From positions 1,674,001 through 1,738,000 of the forward strand of contig JAQFVV010006312.1 of the NCBI GenBank assembly GCA_028023455.1: a stretch of DNA of 64,000 bases, given 5' to 3'. The DNA is from Epiperipatus broadwayi (lineage: Eukaryota > Onychophora > Udeonychophora > Euonychophora > Peripatidae). Below, piece after piece: positions 47,760-59,289 of the stretch (positions within the stretch are counted from its first letter, which is position 1; the number at the start of each line of letters is the position of its first letter). The notes below the pieces were generated by a model. That model was not told where the DNA came from, searched no databases, and saw nothing but the letters and a program-made list of their open reading frames with translations. The position numbers and the translations under genes were made by a program.

Positions 47760-50440
47760 TACAAATAAACAGACAAAAAATTTTGTAGATATTTTAAGGA
47801 TTAAATAATTATGAATTAAAATATTTTTATTATAAATTAAACATTTAAAAATGTCTAATTAATCTATTAATTTTGAAATGAAAACATGTTTTTATATTAC
47901 AATAGATATACTGGTAATTATAAAATTGCAACATCTATTTTAATTACCAAATTTTTTAATTAAAGCTTGTATAACATTCTGATAAAAATGCTACAATGTT
48001 GTTTTTCAAAGGATTAAAGTGAATTGAAAAAAGTCATTAATTTTTTTCAATCAACATTAAAAAAATTTACTTTTAATTACTATATTTTTTTACCCTGACT
48101 ATAAAAAGGATGGAAAAAATATTAGAGGTTTTTTAAAGAGTTTCACAGATTATGACAGTTACCATGAAGTTATAACTGAAGGCATTAAAAGGCAAGTCCA
48201 GCTGCTGCTATTAGTTCACTAGGATAGAGTTTGGATTTACACAGAAGCAAAGGGTCTGCTTTCTGTGTTCTCCATAGCCCATATTGCATACTAGTTGGTC
48301 TGCCTGAAGTTTATCAAATTCTAGACTAAATGAAGTGGACTATGTATGCCAAGAGATATCAGATTATACCTTCCAAAAATGACAATAAGCCAGTCTAAGA
48401 TTTTAGAAGAGACCAACTAACCCAGAGAGTTTATCAGCTTGCTGAATAATTAGTTTATACATATACTGTTTTATTTACATGCAAAAAAGCACAGATAAAA
48501 GTACTGAATCATATATATATATATAAATTATAGCTGATGAGTAGTGTTATATATATTGAGAATGATAGTATTTTAAATAATTTTTTGAAATAACATTTAA
48601 AAGCTTTAATTAACAAATTTTAAAAGTAAATGACTTTGGTCAATTGAAAGTAAAATAAATAATTTTTGTTTGAATTAAAAGTCTAAAAAAACAAATAATT
48701 GATTCATAAACAATTTTATTTTGAAAAAAATAAACTCCAAAAATCTTTTAGATTAAGAGAAAAAAAGAGAACTTGCAAGAGTATGTTTAAACACAATTAA
48801 TCAATAATTTGTTTTTTTTTCATTAAAAAAAACTTATGAAGGACTGTCAAAAGAGTAAATAGTTTTTTTAAAGAAAAATTTATCATAAAAAAGATAAGAG
48901 GCTAATTAATAGCTTTAATGCATACTATCTATATTTTTTCTTATTTACACACATGCATTTATGCATTATTAAAAATGAATTTTTTTTGTAAGTCTGAAAT
49001 TCAAACGTTAATTTTTAAATTATTATGTAGCATATCTGAGTGCACATATATATGCATTTAATGTTTTTTTACATAAATTAATTGGGTTGAGAAAATATAT
49101 GATTTATTAGGTTTGTTTTTTTATAAATGTCAGTGTGTGCACATATTTCCATGTGCATACACATATATGTTAAATCAGTCTATAAGTATCATTAAAATAT
49201 GATAGCTTATTTTTTTATCATTATAAAATTTTCATGTTACAGCACTTCTGTGTGCTTAAGTAGATTAATGTCAGGAGACCCACATGTTAAAATTTATAAT
49301 TCTTTATTATTATATGACAATTCAAATATGTTCATAAATTATATTGCATGTTTGTGTGCTTATATATGTTTCACGTAAACCTATTAAACATATTTGTAAA
49401 TTACAATGTAATAGGGGATTTTTTATGTATTCAGCAATATCAGAAAGCTTAATTTATATGTATAACCATATTCTGCAGACCTTAATTTCATATTTATTGT
49501 TATTAATAAATTGATATTTCATTGTTAAAAGTTATTCCAGTGAATTTATTCAATCCAAGAACTATAGAACATTATATGTCAGGATTATATCTCTTGTTCG
49601 ATAATAGTTACAGAGCTTTTATTCCTGAGCTAGATTCATACATAATAGTCTGTTATATAAAAGGAATTTATATTTAATGTTTATGGTTATCCAGTTGATG
49701 TTAATCCTGGATTGGCACAAAGGGGATATCCTTTAAAGTCCATGTATTACATTTTATTTAGTTTAGTATTTATTAGAAATTAAGTTTACAGTTGGTAAGT
49801 ACATTAATAATATTTGAAGATAGATTCTACAAAAATATATATAAATAAAATTTTAGATAATGGAGGTATGAATAATGAAAGAAGTAATAAAAAATGTCAA
49901 TAAAAAATGAATAAAGAAACATTGCAGAAAGATAAAAACATAGTGGATTTTTAGATAAATGGATATTTAATAATTAAAAAAAACATTATAAATAAAATAG
50001 GTAGGGTTTATACAAATATTTATGACTACTGCAATATGATTATTTAGATTGATCAGGAAAAACTGAAAAAAAAGTTAAAAAAAAAACAGGGCAGTAAAAA
50101 TAAAGTTACAAAATGAGGACCAAAGATAATTATTTTTTGAAATACAGATCATAAAGTGAATTGTTGGCAGATCATAAAATATTTTTTAAAAAAAATGTTC
50201 TAAAACTTGGAATATTAAAATATGTAAGTAAATGTCTCAACATAGTATGAGAATCAATACAAGTAGATGGAAAATTACCATTATTGATGGAAAATAAATT
50301 TGTATTTATTTTTATTGTATTTTTTGTTCTGCCATTATGTTTTTAAAATTTTGTAGAATGTCCTTAAATAAAACTTTTATAATACCTTTAGCTTATATAC
50401 AATGATCCTAAATGCAACAGTTATTTTCCTGTGTTGAAAT
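47760..50440. other. No gene recognised
   Basis: A+T-rich, with a TA tract near 48515. The stretch 48130-48430 has a more even base composition but no recognisable product. Confidence 0.4.
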
Positions 50441-50449
50441 ACCCTCTTT

Positions 50450-50900
50450 TATAACTTGTTAAAAACAGAGCAGCACTTTAAAGTCTATGTTGTATCTCGA
50501 CATATAAGTCCACCTTTTTACTTATAAAAGCAAGATATTTAAATTAATTTACATTTTTAAGTTGATAACCAACCAAGCTAGACGTTTGTGACTTTTTTTT
50601 TTGTTATTGGCTGATAAAGAAGAGGTTTTTTTTAACATTAATTATTAAATCAAAATCTTTAAATGTTACTTTCAAAACATTACGTACATTCTGTAAATTA
50701 TCTTTTGAACTGATAAAAATAACACAATCATCAACATATAAATTCAGAATTCAAAAAAATAAAGTTATTTTCTTTGCTTTTAATTGATTCAAGTTAAAAA
50801 TTTTACCATCAAACTTGTATTTTGATCCCTGACTCATTAATTAGGTCATTTATAAATTATTCAAAAGAAAAATGGCAAAAAAATTACAAACATTATTGAA
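50450..50900 (-). pseudogene. LINE reverse transcriptase relic (YVDD part)
   Basis: The minus strand contains LYVDDCVIFISSKDNLQNV near 50740-50680, the motif C catalytic pair with its usual hydrophobic flanks. It is followed by TFKDFDLIINVKKN, the F-x-L-x-I-N-x-x-K-T block, and then FKYLAFISKK and EIQHRL, the Y-L-G and E-I-x-x-R-I blocks. Stops and shifts interrupt it. It may be one insertion with 52640-52790, which carries the N-terminal part in the right order. Confidence 0.7.
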
Positions 50901-50960
50901 ATATTAATTTTTCTACAGTACAAGCTTTTTTATACCTGCACTTCTATATGTAGTATGTAG

Positions 50961-51230
50961 GGGGTTTGAACTCAGACTTTCATACGGCTCTCAACCATCC
51001 ATTCTCTCATTCCACTGATACACTTGATCACATACATATCGAAAAGCTAAATAATCACCAATTTAAGTATTTCATGCTAAACCAGCACTCATCAGTTGGT
51101 CCAGATTATCATCTCCACACATATATACAATCAAAGCTCAACTTATATTAAGATATCCAGTCTTCATACTTTAATGGACAGGCTTCAAAACATTCCATCC
51201 CACAACTCTTCAGCCATCCATTTCATTGAA
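50961..51230 (-). mobile_element. Hammerhead-bearing SINE-like repeat, copy C
   Basis: Reverse complement of the family seen at 26671-26944, running from about 51230 to the B-box-like GTTCAAACCC at 50971-50962. It is complete over the same landmarks as copy A, and the CTGATGA and GAAA core boxes are intact. Confidence 0.75.
51055..51110 (-). ncRNA. Minimal type I hammerhead motif, copy C
   Basis: Minus strand: CTGATGA (51095-51089), helix II GTGCT/AGCAT with GGTTT loop, and GAAA (51073-51070). ACCAA pairs with TTGGT to form helix I. Helix III is damaged: the T expected at the cleavage triplet is A, so cleavage is doubtful although both core boxes are consensus. Confidence 0.6.
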
Positions 51231-51379
51231 AATCTGATGATGGAATGCTCAAAGATCACCTTAGTACCAACTTTCTCATCCTACTCCTATTGACCACAAG
51301 TCACTCTGACCCCTCATGTACAGAATATAATCCATTTATATACATATATGAGGGATGGGCAGACCTTAAATCATATGAG

Positions 51380-51535
51380 TGGAGATGATAATCTGGACCA
51401 ACTGATAAGTGCTGGTTTCGCATGAAATACATATATTGGTGATTTATTATTTTGAGATGTGTGTGACCAAGTGTATCAGCAGTATGGGATAGCATGGGTG
51501 GTTGAGGGTCATGTGAAAGTCTGAGTTCAAACCCC
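51380..51535 (+). mobile_element. Hammerhead-bearing SINE-like repeat, copy B (partial)
   Basis: Begins near GGAGATGATAATCTGGACC and ends with GTTCAAACCCC (51525-51535). It lies about 150 bases from copy C in opposite orientation, forming a head-to-head pair. Confidence 0.7.
51388..51446 (+). ncRNA. Minimal type I hammerhead motif (mutated), copy B
   Basis: CTGATAA (51402-51408; G8 changed to A), a GTGC/GCAT stem, GAAA (51424-51427), helix III ATA/TAT with CA loop, predicted cleavage after A51435, and helix I ACCAA/TTGGT. The G8 change should inactivate it. Confidence 0.6.
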
Positions 51536-51790
51536 TAAACATTATTGAAGCAAATGTTTAACAACAGTTTTTATTTCAAATGCCTCAATTTTTCTATCTA
51601 TAGTAATAACATTTTTTCACATTTCATCCTATGAAAGTGGTATTATACAAATAAATGTTGATGGATAACCAATTATTTTTAAAAAAAAAAACATTATAAA
51701 CTTGTTTGATTAATTGAATAAATGGTTTGACTAAATCAATATTTATTGATTTTCTTATTTTCAACACTACTTTTGTATTTGTATGGCAAC

Positions 51791-51910
<120 letters not shown>

Positions 51911-52353
51911 TTTGATTCTCTAAAAAAACAATAAATTTTAGTAATCATTTGTATATGATTGGAAGCAAAAAAATTAACAAAACCCTTAAAAGTACCTTTA
52001 CTGTAATGGATAATAATAATGTTCCATAATATTTACTACAATCTTGTCTATTAAAACATCACATAACCACCATTTCTTATACAAGTTACTAAAATAATGG
52101 CACATTTCCCCATAACCCTATTGTATGAAGTTTTAATCATTTAATATCAATCCTAGCCAAAGGATGTTGGTGATTATGGTTATATAAAACCCAAAATAGT
52201 AAAGTATGTAGATACCACATTGGGTTAAGATTTGTCAAATTATACAAGCAAATTAGTTTGCATTGAAAACCTTGTTTTGTTTTCAGTTTGGACTCATTAA
52301 AAGTTAGCCTAATAATGGGGTGAATTAGATTCAATGTTCTAAGTGCATTGCTT

Positions 52354-52460
52354 TTAGATCTATGATTCCTCACTTATAAAAGTCATACATTATAAAACTA
52401 ATCGGATTTAGATTCATGATTCCTCACTTATAAAAGCCATAAATTATAAAACTAGTCTGG
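52354..52460. repeat. 54-bp tandem duplication
   Basis: ATGATTCCTCACTTATAAAA starts at 52362 and 52416. Two diverged units share TTATAAAACTA. Confidence 0.85.
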
Positions 52461-52639
52461 ATATATTAAATGTGTAAGCACTAAAAAGACATTTAAGTGC
52501 ACAATTGTTTTGACATTTATTGATTACTATAGTTTGCACTAAGTGGGACTATTATGTAGAGAAAATTGTTACTATTTTAAACTTGTCTATTCCCTTTATT
52601 TTTTAAAATTGGAATACTAGAAGTATTTTAAAACCAGGC

Positions 52640-52790
52640 AGCACACTTCATCTATTCCTTAAAAATTCCAATATTTTTGAAGCTAATATATCTCTGCCAC
52701 ATTTTAAAACTTCTCCAGGTATTTCATTAGGACATGGAGCTTTTCCATTTTTAAGATAACAAAGCTGTTTTGATTTTACTGAGTTGAATA
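52640..52790 (-). pseudogene. LINE reverse transcriptase relic (N-terminal part)
   Basis: The minus strand reads YLKNGKAPCPNEIPGEVLK followed by CGRDILASKILEFL. This is the L-K-N-G-K-A-P-G-P-D-x-I-P-x-E block at the start of the reverse transcriptase domain of RTE/CR1-type LINEs, with three substitutions. A stop follows. The YVDD part lies 1.9 kb further in the transcript direction (50450-50900), with SINE-like copies and a microsatellite between, so one interrupted LINE copy is likely. Confidence 0.75.
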
Positions 52791-53309
52791 TTTTTGTCCA
52801 AATCTATTTCACCTGTTCAAAATACGACATTATATACATAAGCTTCATTGCTTAATTTTGTGTGATTTTAATACTGTTTTCCAGATGCATATGTTGTTTT
52901 CAATGCATCAAAAAGGATCTAGAATGACCATAAACCGTGAATCTTTATATTTTTTGCAATTTTAATCCATTAATCAATTTTTAAGATTTCTAGTTAATCA
53001 TTGAACTTCTGCCTTCAGAACTCTATATATTATTATGAAGTTTCACATTTAATATTATTCTGCCAAATAAAAAAATGCCATATAATTTCCTTTTAATTAA
53101 ATTATTAATAATAAAGCCATTGACAGAAAATCAGTCATGATTTTTCTTTTTAGTAAATTCAAGAACAGATTTATTTGCAATTGTAACATACTCCTTATGA
53201 GTTATATCACGTTTGCAATCCTATCACAACCATTCATTAACCCAGAAGTCAGACCAACATCTTAGACCATAGATATATTAAAAATATTGACTTTATAAAG
53301 CAATTCATA

Positions 53310-54225
53310 TAACACGATACATTAGTAAAACATATGATCAAAGAGATGTGAAAAGAATAAATAATACCCAAAATGTGTAGTTTATACTAAACCAACACTT
53401 ATCAGTTGACCCAGACTACAATCTCTTACACATAACTTCATCATTTGTTCAGAATATCTAGAAAATAAATTACTATAGTTTAATTAGCAGGTTTCAAAAT
53501 TTCTGCAATAAAACATTAATATAAACCACTGTAATTGAAATATATTAATAAATGTTACTAATCATTTATCAACCTAGACATTATTGCTAGTTTATATAAG
53601 TTTTTTTAAAAATTTAAATCTTATTTAATGGATAAGGTATCTGCAGTGGGATAGAAATAACACCAGATTTCCTTGCCAATGTTGACAGTGTTAATAAGTT
53701 TCACATTTTTCACACAAGGTGAAGATAGTATCCACCTTTAACACTTTATAGAGGAGGGTACAATCATTGTATTATATTTAGAGGATCAAAACCGAACATT
53801 AATTTCAACAACTTCTAAATATGAAATGAATATTTAGTTAAAATATTGACTTGTCAACATAGGCAAGGAAATCAGGTGTTGATACGTCTATGCTACTGCA
53901 GGTACATTATCCATTAAATAAGACAAAAAAAAAAACTTATTTGAGCTAGCAGTAATGTGTAGGTTGATAAATGATTAGTAACAGTTATTAATATATTTCC
54001 ACCACATTGATTTATATTAATGTTGAACTGCAGAAAATTTGAAATCTTCCAATTAAACTATAGTAATTTGCTATCTAGATATATTCTGAATGAATGATGA
54101 AGATATATGCAAGAGATTATGATCTGGTCCAACTGATGAGTGCTAGTTCAGCATGAAATGTGCATCTTGGAACTCATTTATTTTTTCACATGTCTTTAAT
54201 CATATGTTTCAGTAAAATGCAATAG
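53310..54225. mobile_element. Inverted dimer of the hammerhead repeat family
   Basis: Left arm 53310-53686 and right arm 53853-54225 are imperfect reverse complements of about 375 bases, joined by a 166-base spacer. Shared landmarks include TATTTAATGGATAA, ACTAATCATTTATCAACCTA and AATTACTATAGTTTAATT with their complements. Each arm carries the hammerhead segment near its outer end, pointing outward. The arm sequence also occurs singly at 57700-58155. Small differences (for example ACACCAGATT versus ACACCTGATT) show the arms have diverged since the dimer formed. Confidence 0.85.
54115..54176 (+). ncRNA. Minimal type I hammerhead motif, copy D (consensus core)
   Basis: CTGATGA (54133-54139), helix II GTGCT/AGCAT (54140-54144 with 54150-54154), GAAA (54155-54158), helix III ATG/CAT (54158-54160 with 54163-54165), and a predicted ATC cleavage triplet ending at C54166. 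Helix I pairs TCCAA with TTGGA (54167-54171). Of the SINE-like copies this is the only one with both core boxes and the cleavage triplet intact. Confidence 0.7.
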
Positions 54226-54229
54226 AATT

Positions 54230-56215
54230 GTAATTAATATTAAAAATAAATTAAGGTTAGGATTTCTGTAGAAATAATGTATATCTGAAGTTGAATTGTA
54301 ACATGTGCTATATCAATTGCTTAACAAATTGTATGTTTCTAATGTATCTATGAGATAAGAGGTTGAACTTACTTTTGAGCTGATGGATATTATGATAACT
54401 CATTGGAAGCTTAGGTTCATTCCTGTTCAGTTACATATAATCTGAGTATTTACTTATTTATAATTATACTCCTTAATAGAATTTTATTCTTTAGTATATA
54501 TTACAAACCTGGAATTCTTCAATTTTCAAAATTCAAATATGTAATAAATAAATACACAAACAAATGAATAAATAAAAACTATAGCCACTTCACAACATGA
54601 CTGCTATCCAGAGTATCTTTTTACAGTTAGAATTTAAAAAACCATAAAAATCAAAATCTTACTAAAATCACACAATATTAATTTTCTATGTGAATGGCCA
54701 AACTTTATATAATTTATGTATTTTTATTGACACAATTAAATTGTTTATTTCAAAAATTATTTGCCATATTTATAACATGTTTCTGTAATTTTTATTTTTT
54801 AAATAATTTTCCAAATGCAAAATAAATACATTGCCATACATAACCATAACTTCCATTGCAAATCTCTAATTGTAAAATGCTGCATAGTGTGATAATCATA
54901 GCTAGCTAAAGCCTTTATATATTTTTTTATATATAATAAGTAATTATATTTCAGACTATATGTAACTGAAGCACTGTGCCTTCCAATAAGCAATGAGTTA
55001 TGCAACATAAATAAACTAATTGTTAAAATATGGCTACTTTCATTTTACGCAATTATATAATTGTATTTTGAAAATTGTAGAATTAATTCCAGGGTACTAT
55101 TAATTATACATATATATGTATATTGTAACTAAGAATGCCATATAAAGGATAAAAAATGTATTAAAAAAATATTAAAAAAAGACCAAACAAAAGGTCTATT
55201 GCTTTTTAATGGAATTATAAAATATAGTTAATGAAGGGATAACTTGTATTGACTGTAGATAAATAATCTGATCAATATATGATTTGTGTGTGCATACACC
55301 TATAATTAAATAAATAAAATTATACACATCAATATAAAATGAATATTATTATTAGTTAGTTTATAATAAATAATATAAAAAATAATATGTTTATCATTTG
55401 GGATTATTAGTAATTGTTATTACAGTTTGCAATAATGTTAGTGTTTATATCTTTATTTATATAAATGAGGGTATTTAAAAGAACACTAGACAGAATGTGG
55501 GGAAAATCAATAAAAAGTCTCTTGAAATGATCACCTGATTGGTAAAAGAGCATGAGTTTTGAATAAAGTAGAGGAGGCATACATTGAATCTAATGACACA
55601 TATCTTCAAATCTCCTGATTTAAAACTGAACTGTGGAATAATCATCATTTTAAATAGATCAAAAATCAAAGACAATAAGATTGAGGGAAGAGTTAGCCCT
55701 CATTTGCTATTATATTTTTTTAGGAAACTAGATAGAAAGCATAGCATGGAAAAACAGTATGGAATAAGTGAATTGTATAATACAAAATCGATAATTAATA
55801 ATATTTGTCTACCAACAAGAAAGCAAATGGATATAAAAAAATTATTCTTCTAAAATAAAATTGGATATTCAAACTTAATGGTTAATAATAATAATTTCCA
55901 TTCAATTATTATTTTGACACTTTTGACATTGATTATTCAGGGGGCCCTAAGAACCAAGTTAAGAAGAATTGATAATTCTTTTTCAATATTGCATCAATCA
56001 GGTTAAATAAATAAAAGATAGTAATATTATTTTATGTTTATTTTATAAAGAAAAAAATAATTTCCCCCCAAATTTTTATAATATCAATAACACTTTTATT
56101 CAACAAATGTTAATTTTTAAAAAATGTGTATTAATTAATGATTGATGTATACATATGTGAACTATTATAATGTTAAGAGACATATATTACTTTAGTTAAA
56201 TCTTTATTATTATTT
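54230..56215. other. No gene recognised
   Basis: A+T-rich DNA with short open frames only (for example plus 55584-55853, no domain recognised). No repeat boundaries assigned. Confidence 0.4.
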
Positions 56216-56277
56216 ATAGAATAGACTTACATTACATAAAGTGCTGGGCTTGTCCTAGTATTTTTAATCTAATGCTT

Positions 56278-56342
56278 GAATATCCTAGCACCTCACTGAT
56301 GATGCCAGTAGCTGAAACTGGTCTGGGATTGGGGATTTATTC
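56278..56342 (+). ncRNA. Type I hammerhead ribozyme, first repeat
   Basis: Helix I inner part CTCA/TGGG, CTGATGA (56296-56302), a short helix II around loop CAGTA, GAAA (56314-56317), and helix III ACT/GGT as a near-palindrome without a real loop. Cleavage triplet GTC ends at 56323. The outer helix I (GAATATCC with GGATTTATTC) has a two-base insertion, and helix II has a T-T mismatch, so this copy is slightly damaged. Confidence 0.75.
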
Positions 56343-56653
56343 TCAAAGCTTGTTACAAGTTTATTTTCGAGCTCTATATATAACATTTATAAATACAAGC
56401 TTATTAAATTAGGTCATGTGACATCTGACTTGATTTTTTTGTAATTTTATTTTTTGCTATTAAGGCTTTGGCAATTTTATATTGCTAAAACTATTAATAT
56501 ATAGTGTATCTGAATTTAGTTCAGTTCCATATGGCTATTTAAGTTAGCTGGATTGAAAGACATATGGATGTCTAAAAATTTCAGATTTTCTACTTAATAG
56601 TTATACATTAGATAAAGTGCTGGGCTTGTCCTGTTATTTTCAATCTAATGCTT

Positions 56654-56716
56654 GAATATCCTAGCACCTCACTGATGATGCCAGTAGCAGAAACCGGTCT
56701 GGGATTGGGGATATTC
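56654..56716 (+). ncRNA. Type I hammerhead ribozyme, second repeat (all boxes intact)
   Basis: Outer helix I GAATATCC (56654-56661) pairs perfectly with GGATATTC (56709-56716). An internal loop follows, then inner helix I CTCA/TGGG, CTGATGA (56672-56678), helix II TGC/GCA with loop CAGTA, GAAA (56690-56693), helix III ACC/GGT, and GTC cleavage triplet ending at 56699. The helix I internal loop and loop II are placed where natural hammerheads make their stabilising tertiary contact. A helix III with no loop favours activity as a dimer, as reported for minimal type I hammerheads. Confidence 0.85.
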
Positions 56717-56779
56717 TCAAAGCTTGTTAAGAGCTTATTTTGGAAGCTCTATAAATAACATTTACAGAATAGACTTATA

Positions 56780-57695
56780 AAATATTTAATAAATGACTAT
56801 TATTATAGATTTAACTTTTACTATACATTTCATATATGTTTTTTTAACTTGAAGCAGAGCAGAGATGCATTTTTTATTTTTATCACACATGGATGAGATA
56901 AATATTGTTAATACTTAATGAGCTATACTTCTACCTGTTTCATGAGTCTAATACTCAAATCAAAATAGTTTGAATTGTAAATAGTTAATAAATATGTTAA
57001 TTATTACAATTATTATGATATAATAATAATCTCTAATAAAAAGATTTAAAATAACATTATTTTACAACATTAAATAATTTTTGTATTTTAGCAGAAGTGA
57101 AACATAATTTTTAAAGTTGTAAAATTTATTGTTAAAAATAGAGGAGTGTATAATTAATTTATTATTTTTATTTATTTGATGTTTTAATTATAATAATTAT
57201 ATTGTATATTTTGTATAATAAAATTAGTATCATTATCAATTGACATGTCCTTGATCGCTAAATTTTATTTAGGCTTTTACTTTACTTTGAATTTATACAA
57301 AATTTGTCAGTGATGGATGATGCATTGGGTTTGTTGCATCTAGTGATTGTGTTACTTTTATAATAAAATTATAATATAAAACCCTAAATATTCATATTAT
57401 TTATTTGCACACTGACTACAGGCTATTAGGTCATTTTAACTGGATAAGGAAGTGATATCCATATTATCATAAATAAAATATCTAGCTTGCATAACACTTA
57501 TTGTTATCAATTTGTAAATGATTGCAGGTTAGAATAGATATATATATATATACTCTCAATGCTATGTTTTTATGCTACAGCCATCACATTTTATTATTTC
57601 TTTTATTTATTCTCTTACAATTTATATACTTCTGAGCTGATGGATAGTTGTGATAGGATTGAGGTAAGGTAAAGATGCACTAAGATAAGAATTAA
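56780..57695. other. No gene recognised
   Basis: A+T-rich with a TA tract near 57545. Nothing else seen. Confidence 0.4.
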
Positions 57696-57699
57696 TTTG

Positions 57700-58155
57700 A
57701 CAATATATTACAATTCAAAGGATGGTATACCCCTTTATGGGATATTGAAATGGAATAAAATCTAGTATCTGCCTTGTGTAAGAATGGTAGAGTGAAAATT
57801 ATCAAAATTGTTAACACGGGTAAGAAAATTAGGTGTAGATACCTCTATAACACTGCAGATATATTATTCACTAAGTCATTTGTAAATTAGACTATGAATA
57901 ATATCTAGCTTAATAAATGACTGGTAAAAGTTATCAATGTAGTTCCATAAAATGGTTTATATCAAAATTATGAGAGCAGAAAATTTAAAACCTGTCAATT
58001 AAATACTGTACAAACGATGAAAATATGTATAAGGGATTGTGATTTGGCCAAACTGATGACTGCTGGTTTAGCACAAATTCACATCTTGGGGATTATTTGT
58101 CTTTTTCACATATCTCTGACTACATATTTCAGTTATGTGTGATGGAATAAAAGTT
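57700..58155 (+). mobile_element. Hammerhead-family repeat, copy E (decayed)
   Basis: Single-arm relative of the inverted dimer (shared order: TTAACA.GG.AAG.AAAT.AGGTGT, ACTGCAGATA, TAAATGACTGGTAA, then the ribozyme segment near 58045-58100). CTGATGA is present at 58056, but GAAA has become CAAA with a one-base deletion and helix I is degraded, so the ribozyme is dead. Confidence 0.65.
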
Positions 58156-58205
58156 TGAAAAATAAAAAAAAAAACATTATATGAAATTAAATTTAAGTAT
58201 ATCTA

Positions 58206-58308
<103 letters not shown>

Positions 58309-58319
58309 TATGCTTATAA

Positions 58320-59225
58320 TCATTAAAAAAATTAAATAACAAGTCAATTATAAATATGGAACATCTAAATATTTTACTCAGAATATGGAATTTGAAAGTT
58401 AAACAAAATTTAAACATTGTTTAAGATCCCAGAAGAGATTAGGGTTTATATTTCAAGTAGATGAATATTTTTAATCCTATTTAGCAATCCATTTTTTGAT
58501 GAATAAATGGATATGGCGAAACTGCTGCATTTATGATATTTGATTCTAAGATTTTCTATAGATGATCTAAATATAGTAAAAATAGTTTTTATATAAATAT
58601 ATAGTAAAACATTTGAACATATATAGAGAGAGAGTGTTATATGTATATACATTTAATACATTTTAATTTAAAATAAAAACAAAACGCTAAAAACATTTGT
58701 AATAAAATGCTTTTTTAATTAATTTTTTTTTCTATTAACTTCTCTTTATCTATAGGAGTTAATGGAATTTTACTGATAACAGAAAAAAATTGCCATACCT
58801 ATACTCTTTAAATACTTTAATTGCTTTTCAACTATTTAATTAAGTGAAAGAAATTTAAAAACAAAAATTTGAAAAATAAGAATTTTTAAATAAAAAAAGA
58901 TAAGAGAAAAACTTTATTTAAAATATATAGTGATTAATTACGATAATATTAAAATTTTATACATATGCATACACTTTTTGCATAGTTGTGCTTTATCATG
59001 TTTTGAGGGACTCTCAAAAGTTATATGGAATCAGTTATTAATACACACACACACACACACGTTCTCTTCATATTACTTTATATAAAATGCTCTAGCTGTT
59101 ATGAAAAAGTCTACTCAGGGAATTAATTATAATAAAAAATATATCATAAGAATATAATTATTGCTTTATAGTATAAACAATTTAAAAATACAATTACATA
59201 TATATTGTCTTTGCTCATAAATCAA
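58320..59225. other. No gene recognised; CA microsatellite
   Basis: A+T-rich, with a CA run at about 59044-59060. Confidence 0.5.
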
Positions 59226-59289
59226 CTTCAAAGCATTTGTGATCAGGTGTCGTTTTTGGGTGTTGGTAGATACACCTATTGAAGTATTT

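Larger units (their letters stand above)
56230..56765 (+). mobile_element. Retrozyme-like element with two hammerheads
   Basis: Two direct repeats of about 162 bases (56228-56389 and 56604-56765) flank a 214-base middle. The repeat period is 376, and each repeat holds a hammerhead ribozyme. AGAATAGACTTA occurs at 56218-56229 and 56766-56777, a perfect 12-bp target duplication. There is no coding capacity. Known retrozymes and small Penelope-derived non-autonomous elements have this plan: repeats carrying type I hammerheads that cut the transcript into unit-length RNA able to circularise. Calling it a retrozyme is inference; the layout is seen directly. Confidence 0.8.

Noticed and set aside
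48532-48560. CTGATGAG near 48532 as another hammerhead
   Set aside because: No GAAA box or helix II follows within the required distance.
51235-51260. CTGATGATGGAATGC as a hammerhead
   Set aside because: No GAAA box and no pairing for helix II.
53399-53405. Left-arm ribozyme segment of the inverted dimer as an active hammerhead
   Set aside because: On the minus strand the core is CTGATAA and the G of GAAA is lost, so it is only a relic.
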